Shown here one piece after another: positions 53,067-60,977 of a stretch of DNA of 64,000 nt. The DNA is from Sphingomonadales bacterium (lineage in GTDB: Bacteria; Pseudomonadota; Alphaproteobacteria; Sphingomonadales; Sphingomonadaceae), in assembly GCA_017309275.1 (NCBI GenBank), contig JAFKLT010000037.1:1-64000 (forward strand). Reading direction: 5' to 3'. Position 1 is the first letter of the stretch, and each line of letters opens with the position of its first letter. Under the pieces are notes generated by a model. That model was not told the DNA's origin. It was given only the letters and a program-made list of their open reading frames with translations, and searched no databases. The position numbers were made by a program, and so were the translations under genes.

Positions 53067-53825
53067 TTAGCCACCACTTGTTTCAGCTTCGGACATCGAC
53101 TCGGCCAGACGGTTGATCTGCGCCGTGCAGCCCTTTGCCATCAGCATGTCGACCGACCCCTCGACCGTGTCCGGGATCGCGCCCATTTCGGTGAAGCGAA
53201 CGGTGATCGGACCGGCCAGGCCCGCGCCCGAAAGCCGGTAGTCTACGCCATATTGCAGGGCCAGCGTGTCGGTCGGCCATTTGCGGAAGTTCGCGCCGTC
53301 GGGAATGTCGGCATAGGCGCTTTTCGAACCCTGATCGATGCGCAGGATCTCCTTGCTCTCCATGTCAGGGCGCCACAGCATCAGCGTCGCGGGATTGGCG
53401 ACGCAGAAGGTGCCGCCTTCGCGATAGTCGAGCAGCCAGATGTTCGGCGCGCGCGCGTCGACCGGCAGGTCGCCGGGGCCGCGGGTGGCCCCGCCGCGGG
53501 GACGCATCGGGCTGGGCGAGAGCATCCGCGTAACGGTGGCACCCATCGTGTTGCTGGCCTGGATCGTACCGGTCGCGCCAAAGGTGCCGGGCCCCGACAG
53601 CGTGCGGGTCTTGCCCGCCTGCATCAGGATCACACGGTCGCCGGCCGCCAAGGTGAGCTTGTCGGTCGACTTCAGCTTGGTGCCGGTCGGATATTTGCTG
53701 GCCGACGGTCCGGTTGAACGAACCACCATGGATTGGGCGGCGGCGGTTCCGGTTACGGCGATCGCCATGACGGCAGCGGCGGCGGTCAGGCTGATGCGGC
53801 GCATCGAGATATCAGGAAAGGACAT
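53067..53825 (-). CDS. Exported FecR-like protein of the CHAT/cyclase/TPS cluster
   Basis: About 252 residues with a signal peptide (RRISLTAAAAVMAIAVTGTAAAQ). The next part, YPTGTKLKSTDKLTLAAGDRVILMQAGKTRTLSGPGTF, resembles the beta-rich FecR or prc-barrel-like repeat in which a glycine turn follows LxxGDxV. The C-terminal half is unrecognised and has Cys at about 138 and near the end. Start ATG 53825 with GGAG upstream, overlapping the cyclase gene by 14 bp. It may link the envelope sensor parts to the secreted part, but this is only suggested by position. Confidence 0.65.
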   Translation of the reverse strand: MSFPDISMRRISLTAAAAVMAIAVTGTAAAQSMVVRSTGPSASKYPTGTKLKSTDKLTLAAGDRVILMQAGKTRTLSGPGTFGATGTIQASNTMGATVTRMLSPSPMRPRGGATRGPGDLPVDARAPNIWLLDYREGGTFCVANPATLMLWRPDMESKEILRIDQGSKSAYADIPDGANFRKWPTDTLALQYGVDYRLSGAGLAGPITVRFTEMGAIPDTVEGSVDMLMAKGCTAQINRLAESMSEAETSGG

Positions 53826-55899
53826 AGCTTTCTCCACTTTCGGTCTCGTTCAGTCGTTCTATCAGAAACATTATGGATGGTTCCTGACTGAATTCTTTGC
53901 CCAGCGCTGTGGCGCAGGTCACATAGGCCTTTTTATCGCCTGATGCGTGCACGGCGACAAGGTCCGCGACCCGCGCGCGCTGTTCGGGCGAGAGGTCGGG
54001 GCGCGGCGTCAGGACGTCGACCGGCTGCGCGCGGCCGCGCAGCGTGACGCGGCCCATCTGGACCAGGTCGTCGCGCTCGGCACGGGCGGCCGCCTCGGCC
54101 GAAATCAGGACGCCGGTCTTGAGGCTCTTGTTCGCCGATTCCAGGCGCGAGGCGGTGTTCATGCTGTCGCCGAGCGCGGTATATTGAATGCGATCCTCGC
54201 CGCCGAAATTGCCGACGATCGCATCGCCGACATGCAGGCCGACGCGCGTCATGCCCAGCGGCGGTACATCCTCGCCGGCCAGATCGACCCGGAACTTCTC
54301 GCCGGCTTCGTACATGGCGAGTGCGGCGGCGGCGGCCTGCGGGCCGTCGTTCGGCCGGCTGAGCGGCGCGCCCCAAAAGGCGACGACCGCGTCGCCGACG
54401 AATTTGTCGATCGTCCCGCCATGTTCGAGCACGACGTCGGACAGACGGTCGAGATATTCGTTGAGCAGGCGCGCGACGGTTTCCGGCGTCGTCGCATGGC
54501 TGAGCTTCGTGAACCCCTCCAGGTCGGTGAAGACGCAGAAGATGTTGCGCCGTTCGCCGTGGAGCGAAAGCTGGTCGGGATCGCGCATGATCTGCGCGGC
54601 GACGTCGGCGGGCAGATATTTGCCGAGCGCCGACTGGGCAAAGGCGCGCTGGCGCGACCCGACCGTGCGCGCCGCGGTGCCCACCGCCGCATAGCCGAGC
54701 AGCCAGCCGAGCGCCCATCCGAACGCCGGAAGCGTCGTCGTGTCGACGCCATGCCCCTGCAGCCAGAAGGGGAAGGCGACGAAGAAGGCCATCTGGCCGA
54801 GAAAGGCGACCGCGACCCAGCGCGCGCGCATGTCGACCAGGCTGGTCAGCCCGCCCGCCAGCACGACGAGCGCGGCGAGCAGCCACAGCGACGGACCGGG
54901 AAGCTTGGTCGACCAATCCTTGTCGAGCTGCTGCGCCAGCATATTGGCGTGCACTTCCAGCCCGATCATCGTTTCATGCTGGCCGGTGATCGCGTCGACG
55001 AAGCGGCTGAGCGGCGTATTGAACTGGTCGGTGTCGATGATGTCGCCGCCGATCAGGACATAGCGGTCCTTGATCAGGTCGGCGAAGCCCGCGCGCATTT
55101 CCGCATCCATCGGCACCGCGAAGGTATCGATCGGAATATTGGCGAACACGGGTTCCTCCTGTCCCTTCGCCGCGCGGGCGGGGAGCAGGAAACGGATATT
55201 GCCCTGATAGGCGGCGTGCGCGGGATCGACCGGCGCCATCGCATTGGCCATCAGCGGCGGCAGATTCTTGGGCCGGTCGGGCCAGCTTCGGATCACGCTA
55301 TCGGAATCGGTGCTGAAGCGGACCGAGGTCGGCTTCGTCTTGGCCGTCGTCACCTCGGCCAGATAGGATTCCAGATATTTCTGCTGTTCGAAGAAGATGG
55401 TGTTCGGATTGCTCGCCTGTTCGACATAGGCGAGCCAGGTCGGCGTCTGCATCGCGCGCAACTGCGCCTTCAGCAGGTCGTCGTCGGGACGCGGCGAGTC
55501 GAGCAGAATATCGATCCCGATCGCCTTTGCCCCCATCTGGTCGAGGTTGGCGAGCGCATTGGTCAGCAGCGTGCGGTCCAGCGGCGAGCGGATGCCGGTA
55601 TTGAACAGCGTTTCGTCGTTATAGGTGATCATGATGATGCGCTTGTCCTGTCCGACATGCGGCGCCATCACCATCGCGCGTGCGTCGTAGAGCGCGCGTT
55701 CGGCATCGCCGACGAGCGGCATCTGCCAGCTGAAACGTGCGATCAGCGTCGCGACGATCAGGAACAGGATCGTCGCGGCCATGCGCGACGGCCCAAGCTG
55801 CATCACCAGCCGGCGCAACCGCTTGCGCAGCGGAACGGCGGCGGGCCGCCCGTCGGACGTCGCGGTGTCCGGCGCGATATCGATTGCCTTCGTCGCCAT
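53812..55899 (-). CDS. CHASE2-domain class III adenylate cyclase
   Basis: About 695 residues: N-terminal helix (ILFLIVATLIARFSW), periplasmic CHASE2 sensor (DAERALYDARAMV..., IGIDILLDSPRPDDDL, DRYVLIGGDIIDTDQF), a block of about three membrane helices, and a cytosolic class III cyclase domain. FTDLEGFTKLS and KFVGDAVVAFWG give the two metal Asp residues, and NTASRLE the Asn and Arg of catalysis. Lys in IDKFVGD and Asp in ALGDSMN are the residues expected for ATP rather than GTP, so cAMP is the predicted product. Start ATG 55899 lies four bases after the CHAT gene stop; an upstream ATG at 55980 would add an Arg-rich stretch. Confidence 0.9.
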   Translation of the reverse strand: MATKAIDIAPDTATSDGRPAAVPLRKRLRRLVMQLGPSRMAATILFLIVATLIARFSWQMPLVGDAERALYDARAMVMAPHVGQDKRIIMITYNDETLFNTGIRSPLDRTLLTNALANLDQMGAKAIGIDILLDSPRPDDDLLKAQLRAMQTPTWLAYVEQASNPNTIFFEQQKYLESYLAEVTTAKTKPTSVRFSTDSDSVIRSWPDRPKNLPPLMANAMAPVDPAHAAYQGNIRFLLPARAAKGQEEPVFANIPIDTFAVPMDAEMRAGFADLIKDRYVLIGGDIIDTDQFNTPLSRFVDAITGQHETMIGLEVHANMLAQQLDKDWSTKLPGPSLWLLAALVVLAGGLTSLVDMRARWVAVAFLGQMAFFVAFPFWLQGHGVDTTTLPAFGWALGWLLGYAAVGTAARTVGSRQRAFAQSALGKYLPADVAAQIMRDPDQLSLHGERRNIFCVFTDLEGFTKLSHATTPETVARLLNEYLDRLSDVVLEHGGTIDKFVGDAVVAFWGAPLSRPNDGPQAAAAALAMYEAGEKFRVDLAGEDVPPLGMTRVGLHVGDAIVGNFGGEDRIQYTALGDSMNTASRLESANKSLKTGVLISAEAAARAERDDLVQMGRVTLRGRAQPVDVLTPRPDLSPEQRARVADLVAVHASGDKKAYVTCATALGKEFSQEPSIMFLIERLNETESGESYVLS

Positions 55900-55903
55900 C
55901 AGA

Positions 55904-58900
55904 TCAGCGAGCCGCGCGGCCTGCTGTCTCTCCGGTTTGCGCGGTCGCGGTCGCGCCATGCAGCAGCGCCTGGCCGCCATCGCCGATGATCGCGAAGCCC
56001 GCCCAATAATATGGATGCGACGTCTGCTTTTCGTCCATCAGCTTGGTCTGCGTCGCCCACAGCGCGTCGGCGATGCTTTCCCCCTGCCGGGCCTCGAACA
56101 GCCCGCCGATCAGGCGCGTGGTCGCGTCGAAATCGTCGGGCGCCGGCCAGTGGCTGGCGATGACCGAACGGCCGCCCGCGCCGATGAAGCTGCGCACCAG
56201 CCCGTCGAGCGCATTGCCGCCGCCGCTGGCGACGCCGGCTTCGCGCGTTGCGGCGACCGAGGCTGCGCCGGCGGTGTCGCAGGCCGACAGGATGACCAGA
56301 TCGGCGTTGATCTTGAGGTCGAAGATTTCCTGGAAGGTCAGCAGACCGTCCGAATCCTGATCGCCGAACGAGGTGACGAGGGCCGGGCGGGCCGGGCACG
56401 ACGGGCGCGGCGCGGTGACCAGGCCGTGGGTCGCGAAATGGATGATGCGATAGTCGGACAGGTCGGTCCGATTCTTGACCGCCGTGTCGGTGAACGCCCC
56501 GCCGGTCAGCAGCGTCGCCGCGTCGCGGTTCATCGTGCGGCTGGCGGTGACCAGTTCGTCGGCGGAGATCGGACGGCTCCACTGGCTGACGTCCCAGTGG
56601 CAATTGCCATCGACGCCGCCGGTAACGGCGCCGCGCGTGCCGGTCGACGGCAGGACGCCGCCGACGACGGGCAGGTTCTGGCCCAGGCCGAAATATTCGC
56701 GGGTTCCGGTCGACGGCGCCGTCTGGCGCGCGTTGCGGAACGACAGTGCCGACACTGCGGTGCTCGGCCGCGTCGCCCGGCCGAGCCAGGCGATGTTGCG
56801 CATGTCGAAGGCGTCGGCATTCGGATCGGTGATCCGCTGCTCATATTCGGCGAGCCCCGCGTCCGAGGTGATCAGCAGGTTGATCGGCAGACGCAGCATC
56901 GCGCCGTCGGGTTCGAAGATCAGGTGCGGCACCGACGGCAGGCGGTCGGCGACGGGGGCGAAAAGCTGCGTATAGAGTTTGCGCGCGGTCGCGGCGTCGA
57001 AGGGATAGGTGACGCGGCGGCCGTTCTCGACGATCGAGATGGTCGACCGGATGCTGTCGACCGCATTTTCAAGGCCCTGGTTGCTGACGTCGGCGCGCCA
57101 GAGCTGCGCATCCTTGTTGCCGATCAACATGCCGTACACCGAATCGCCGACGACGAGCATCTTCAGATAGGCCTCGTCGGGTTTTAGCACCTGCTGCAGT
57201 TCGGCGAGGTCGAGCTTGCCCGGCGCAACGACGCGATATTGCGGATAGGCTGACAGCTTCACCACGGTTTCGGACTGCTGGAACGACAGATTGTCGAGCT
57301 GGGTCTTGAGGTCGGCGCGCAGCGCGTTGACTTCGGGCGAAACGGGAAGCTGCGCCAGGCGGGCATCCTCGATCCGCGCGCGTTCGATGTCGCGATTGAG
57401 CGTCGTCGCCTGGCGGAAGAGGCGCGCGCCATCGTCGCTGCCCGCCGACAGTTCGCGTGCCAGCACCGCCTGCGTATCGGCGACGCCGGGGCGAACCTGA
57501 AGCTGGCTGGCGACGAAGAAGTCGCTCACCGCCGACGGATCGGTCGCGGCGCGGCTGGCGAGCAGCCGGTAATAGGGCGCCATCATGTTCGCCATGCCGG
57601 TGGTCGAACGCTGCGACCCCGCGAGCGCGGTCACGACATCGCGGTAGATGCCGAGTGCCTTGTCGTCCTGGCCATGCCGCGTGAGAAAGGCGGCGTAGCG
57701 CGCACGGGCCGAGGCGAGGGCATTGGTTTCGGGATATTCGACCGCAAGCGCGTTGATCGATTCCTGGAAGCGCGCGTCGGCGGAGGCGGTGTCGCCAAGC
57801 GCTTCTTCGGCAAGCGCCAGTTCGCCGAGCATCTGCGACCGCAGGCGGACGATCGAGGTGACGCGGCCTTCGCGGACCGCCAGCGCATCGCCGAGCCCCT
57901 TGATCTGGGCCGCCTTCGCCGCCTGGGGATTGCCGCGCAGCCGTTCGACCGTACCGAGCAGATGGACCGCCTGCGCGTCGATGATCTGCGCGCGCTCGAG
58001 CGGGGTCAGCCGTTCGCGATCGCCGGTCTGGCGTACCGCGCGGGCGCTGCTGCCGCTGTTGACGCCGGCGACGATCTCCGGCGTCAGCGTGACCGCGCCT
58101 TGCTCGATCGTCACGGCGTTGGTCAGCGGCGGGATCGGCGTCTGCAGCAGCGCCGCCGCGCCGTCATAGTCGCGCTGGTTGAGCGCGTGGATGGCGCGGA
58201 AATTGCGGCGCAGGCGAAGCTGGACCGGATCGCTGGTGGGGATCGCCTCGACCTCTGCGAACAGGCGCTCGGCCTCGGCGAATTCGCCCAGGTTCGAACG
58301 TTGCAGCGCGCGGTTCAGCGTGAATTCGGTGGGATCGAGGTCGGCTGCGGCCTGTTCCTCGACCGCGCGGCGCGACAGTGCCTCGAAAAACTCGGCGGCC
58401 TCGGCATAGTCGCCGCTGTGGTTGCGGCGATATCCCTCGGCCAGCGCCTTGTCGACGTCGATGGTGCCGGCGAGGGTGCGGGCGAAACCGTCGTTGCCGC
58501 CGACCGATGTCGTCGCGACCTTGATCTGTCCGGGCACGACCTTGCGCTGGCGGATCGATTCGAGCGCGATGTTGAGCGCGTCATTATAAGCGGTGAAGCC
58601 CTCGACCGCATAAGCGGTGTTGCCGTCGACCTCGATTCGCGTCGTCCAGCCGATATTGCCGTCCTTGACCGTGCACGCGTCGGGGGCGGTGCAGACGATC
58701 GTGCCGCTGCGCCCCTGGTCGATCCGCGCGCGCGCATCGGCCGCGTCGGCGCGAAGCATGCGGACATAGCCGACCGGCTGGCTCGCGTCGCGGCAGACGA
58801 TCAGCCACGCGCGGTCGAACATGCCCTTGATCACGGAATCGCGAACGGTCGCCTGCACCTCGCACAGCGAGCCGCCCTGATCGCCGATCGAAAAACTGTT

Positions 58901-59011
58901 GCGGAGCGTCGGGTCGCTGACCTGCGCCTGCGCGCTTCCCGGCACGGCCAGCGCCAACATGGGCACCAGCGCAGCCAGAATCGGCGCAAAATACGGACGT
59001 CGAGCGGTCAT
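55904..59011 (-). CDS. Exported TPR/CHAT-domain protease-like protein
   Basis: About 1,035 residues. A signal peptide (MTARRPYFAPILAALVPMLALAVPGSAQAQ) follows a good GGGGGA site, so ATG 59011 is chosen over upstream ATGs. An N-terminal part of about 190 residues contains cysteine-bearing beta segments; tetratricopeptide-like helices run from about 200 to 590 (EGYRRNHSGDYAEAAEFFEAL and others). The C-terminal CHAT caspase-like domain carries the dyad His in IIHFATHG (near 857) and Cys in LVILSACDTA (near 910). Export would place a CHAT protease in the periplasm, where it might sense or process the secreted partners. First gene of the cluster; cyclase follows at once. Confidence 0.88.
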   Translation of the reverse strand: MTARRPYFAPILAALVPMLALAVPGSAQAQVSDPTLRNSFSIGDQGGSLCEVQATVRDSVIKGMFDRAWLIVCRDASQPVGYVRMLRADAADARARIDQGRSGTIVCTAPDACTVKDGNIGWTTRIEVDGNTAYAVEGFTAYNDALNIALESIRQRKVVPGQIKVATTSVGGNDGFARTLAGTIDVDKALAEGYRRNHSGDYAEAAEFFEALSRRAVEEQAAADLDPTEFTLNRALQRSNLGEFAEAERLFAEVEAIPTSDPVQLRLRRNFRAIHALNQRDYDGAAALLQTPIPPLTNAVTIEQGAVTLTPEIVAGVNSGSSARAVRQTGDRERLTPLERAQIIDAQAVHLLGTVERLRGNPQAAKAAQIKGLGDALAVREGRVTSIVRLRSQMLGELALAEEALGDTASADARFQESINALAVEYPETNALASARARYAAFLTRHGQDDKALGIYRDVVTALAGSQRSTTGMANMMAPYYRLLASRAATDPSAVSDFFVASQLQVRPGVADTQAVLARELSAGSDDGARLFRQATTLNRDIERARIEDARLAQLPVSPEVNALRADLKTQLDNLSFQQSETVVKLSAYPQYRVVAPGKLDLAELQQVLKPDEAYLKMLVVGDSVYGMLIGNKDAQLWRADVSNQGLENAVDSIRSTISIVENGRRVTYPFDAATARKLYTQLFAPVADRLPSVPHLIFEPDGAMLRLPINLLITSDAGLAEYEQRITDPNADAFDMRNIAWLGRATRPSTAVSALSFRNARQTAPSTGTREYFGLGQNLPVVGGVLPSTGTRGAVTGGVDGNCHWDVSQWSRPISADELVTASRTMNRDAATLLTGGAFTDTAVKNRTDLSDYRIIHFATHGLVTAPRPSCPARPALVTSFGDQDSDGLLTFQEIFDLKINADLVILSACDTAGAASVAATREAGVASGGGNALDGLVRSFIGAGGRSVIASHWPAPDDFDATTRLIGGLFEARQGESIADALWATQTKLMDEKQTSHPYYWAGFAIIGDGGQALLHGATATAQTGETAGRAAR

Positions 59012-59223
59012 TACCAATCCCCCAAAGCCAAGCCTAGAGGCGCCCTGCCGGCGATGTCGGCGGCAAGGCGCAGTCTTCAATGCTGCGGTACGACCCATTC
59101 CCGTCGGCGCGGACCCTAACTCCATCGTTTGAAAAAGGGAAGTGATCTGCGGCACACCGCCTTGCGCCCTTCGGCGCGGGGACCTATCTGGACGGGGACA
59201 CCATATTTCCTGCGAGGACAAAA

Positions 59224-59550
59224 ATGAGCGGATTCGACGATCGTGAACGGGCATTCGAGGCAAAGTTCGCCCGCGACCAGGAAGTGCAGTTCCGCATCAC
59301 GGCCCGCCGCAACCGGCTGGTCGGCGAATGGGCGGCCGCGCGCATGGGGCTGACCCCCGAAGAAACCGACGCCTATGCCAAGGCGGTCGTGCAGGCCGAT
59401 TTCGAGGAAGCGGGCGACGAGGACGTCATCCGCAAGCTGGCCGGCGACCTGACCGCCGCGCAGGTCGAGATCAGCGATGCCGAGATTCGCGGGGTCCTGA
59501 ACGACAAGACCGCCGAGGCGCGGCGCCAGTTCATGGACAGCCAGAACTGA
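59224..59550 (+). CDS. ATPase inhibitor subunit zeta (DUF1476)
   Basis: 108-residue helical protein; FDDRERAFEAKFARDQEVQFRITARRNRLVGEWAA is the alphaproteobacterial zeta-subunit signature. In Paracoccus this protein inserts into F1-ATPase and blocks ATP hydrolysis. GAGGAC precedes the ATG. Divergent from the CHAT gene and 10 bp upstream of bolA. Confidence 0.9.
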   Translation: MSGFDDRERAFEAKFARDQEVQFRITARRNRLVGEWAAARMGLTPEETDAYAKAVVQADFEEAGDEDVIRKLAGDLTAAQVEISDAEIRGVLNDKTAEARRQFMDSQN

Positions 59551-59560
59551 GGCGGTCGAC

Positions 59561-59794
59561 ATGGGCATGCGCGAAGACGATCTGAAGGCGATGATCGAGG
59601 CGGCGTTTCCGGGCGCCATCGTCTCGATCACCGACCTGGCGGGCGACAACGACCATTATTCGGCGCATGTCGTCAGCGAATCCTTTCGCGGCATGACGCG
59701 CGTCGCGCAGCACAAGGCGGTCTATGCCGCGCTCGGCGGACGCATGGGCGGCGAACTTCATGCCTTGCAATTGACGACCGCCGTTCCTTCATAG
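59561..59794 (+). CDS. BolA/IbaG-family protein
   Basis: 77 residues: LKAMIEAAFPGAIVSITDLAGDNDHYSAHVVSESFRG begins the fold and HKAVYAALGGRMGGELHALQL ends it, with the His ligands used for a shared [2Fe-2S] cluster. BolA proteins pair with monothiol glutaredoxins, and grxD follows 49 bp downstream, so the two probably act together in iron homeostasis or Fe-S trafficking. Confidence 0.93.
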   Translation: MGMREDDLKAMIEAAFPGAIVSITDLAGDNDHYSAHVVSESFRGMTRVAQHKAVYAALGGRMGGELHALQLTTAVPS

Positions 59795-59843
59795 GGACGA
59801 GAAGCGAAACATTTTCGGCGCGACGCGCCACCGGAGACGAATA

Positions 59844-60176
59844 ATGAGCGATCCCGCCACCCACGACCGCATTGCCAAGCTGGTCGCCGATCACCCCGTG
59901 CTGCTCTTCATGAAGGGCACGCCGCTTTTTCCGCAGTGCGGATTCTCGTCGCGCGCGATCGCGATGCTCGACCGCCTGGGCGTCGAATATGACAGCGTCG
60001 ACGTGCTGCAGGACATGGAAATCCGCCAGGGCATCAAGGAATTCTCCGACTGGCCGACGATCCCCCAGCTTTATGTGAAGGGCGAATTCGTCGGCGGCAG
60101 CGACATCATGATGGAGATGTGGGAAGCCGGCGAGCTGCACCAGCTCGTCGACGGCATCCCGACGCGCGCGGAATAA
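59844..60176 (+). CDS. grxD: Monothiol glutaredoxin (Grx4 family)
   Basis: 110 residues. LFMKGTPLFPQCGFSSRA contains the CGFS active site, with WPTIPQLYVKGEFVGGSDIMMEM for glutathione binding. Binds and transfers [2Fe-2S] clusters, usually with a BolA partner (upstream gene). GGAGAC precedes the ATG. A terminator follows 27 bp after the stop. Confidence 0.95.
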   Translation: MSDPATHDRIAKLVADHPVLLFMKGTPLFPQCGFSSRAIAMLDRLGVEYDSVDVLQDMEIRQGIKEFSDWPTIPQLYVKGEFVGGSDIMMEMWEAGELHQLVDGIPTRAE

Positions 60177-60203
60177 GGGCGGCCCCTCAAGGCTGAGACA
60201 AAA

Positions 60204-60227
60204 GGGCGGCCGCGTGCCGCCCTTTTT
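60204..60227 (+). terminator. Rho-independent terminator after grxD
   Basis: GGGCGGC (60204-60210) pairs with GCCGCCC (60216-60222), five-base loop, followed by TTTTT. An A-run on the left side could help termination in the other direction. Confidence 0.85.
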
Positions 60228-60345
60228 CATGCGCGGCGTCAAATTCCTGGCGAGGCGATGGAAATGCATCCGGGGGGCGGGGCCATCGGGCCGCTCCGCC
60301 CCCCGTTTGCGTCGGGGGCAAGTGGGGATTTCCTGAGTGGGGGCA

Positions 60346-60375
60346 GGGGACATCAGGGACCAGACTGATGTCCCC
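60346..60375 (+). repeat. 11-bp perfect inverted repeat upstream of blaI
   Basis: GGGGACATCAG (60346-60356) and CTGATGTCCCC (60365-60375) flank GGACCAGA. No U-tract follows. Could be an operator for another regulator or an RNA hairpin; there is no gene between it and the BlaI operator. Confidence 0.6.
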
Positions 60376-60553
60376 CACCGCTCCATTGAGCGGAACACTC
60401 GGGAACGATGAATACCATACAAGGTGCGTGCCAATTCGCGGGCTTCGCGGTTTCCGGCGGGGGACGCTGGTTAGCGATTCCTTACCGGCCCGCGACCCTG
60501 TCAAAATTCCCGACACTCCCCCGTTCCGTTTCGTTCAGGGAGCGTTCAGCCGA

Positions 60554-60582
60554 TTGACTACATTTGTAGTCGTATTGCAGAT
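60554..60582 (+). promoter_or_regulatory. BlaI/MecI-type operator overlapping a promoter
   Basis: A perfect palindrome GACTACA-TT-TGTAGTC (60556-60571) matches the TACA/TGTA half-sites bound by BlaI/MecI repressors. A TTGACT -35-like hexamer (60554-60559) overlaps its left arm, so repressor binding would block RNA polymerase. It lies 37 bp before the blaI start and predicts autoregulation of the blaI-M56 pair. Confidence 0.75.
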
Positions 60583-60608
60583 CAGCGCCGAAGGGAGGGG
60601 TTTCCGAC

Positions 60609-60977
60609 ATGGCGGAGCGAGCAAGCGAGTCCGAGATGCAGGTGCTGTCGGCGCTGTGGGAGGAAGCCCCGCAGACCGCGGCCGACCTGACCCAACGCAT
60701 CGGCAAGATCAACGGCTGGACGCAGGCGACGGTGAAGACGTTGCTGGCGCGGCTGGTCCAGAAGGGCGCGGTGACGGCAGAGGCCGACGGCCGCCGATAC
60801 CTCTATCGCCCCGCGGTCGAGCGCGCCGACGCCGTCGGTGAGGAATCGCAGCGCTTCGTCGACCGCCTCTTCGGCGGCCGGGTGAGCCCGCTGATCGCCC
60901 ACCTGGCTGAGCGCGAGGCCCTGTCCGACAGCGACATCGCCGAGATCGAGGCGCTGCTCCGGAAGCTCAAGTCATGA
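60609..60977 (+). CDS. blaI: BlaI/MecI/CopY-family transcriptional repressor
   Basis: 122 residues with a winged helix: SEMQVLSALWEEAPQTAADLTQRI, then QATVKTLLARLVQKGAVTAEADGRRYLYRP, followed by the dimerisation helices (RFVDRLFGGRVSPLIAHL). Acts as a dimeric repressor inactivated by proteolysis. GGAGGGG precedes the ATG. Stop overlaps the M56 gene (ATGA), the classical blaI-blaR arrangement; operator just upstream. Confidence 0.93.
   Translation: MAERASESEMQVLSALWEEAPQTAADLTQRIGKINGWTQATVKTLLARLVQKGAVTAEADGRRYLYRPAVERADAVGEESQRFVDRLFGGRVSPLIAHLAEREALSDSDIAEIEALLRKLKS

Larger units (their letters stand above)
60177..60608. other. Intergenic region between grxD and blaI-like gene
   Basis: About 430 bases with no convincing gene. 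It contains the grxD terminator (60204-60227), a perfect inverted repeat (60346-60356 with 60365-60375, core GACATCAG, loop 8 bases), and the BlaI operator/promoter at 60554-60582. The stretch 60228-60345 shows nothing recognisable. Confidence 0.6.

Noticed and set aside
53947-55989. Plus-strand frame of 680 codons opposite the cyclase gene
   Set aside because: Cyclase catalytic motifs on the other strand are unambiguous; this frame is a compositional shadow.
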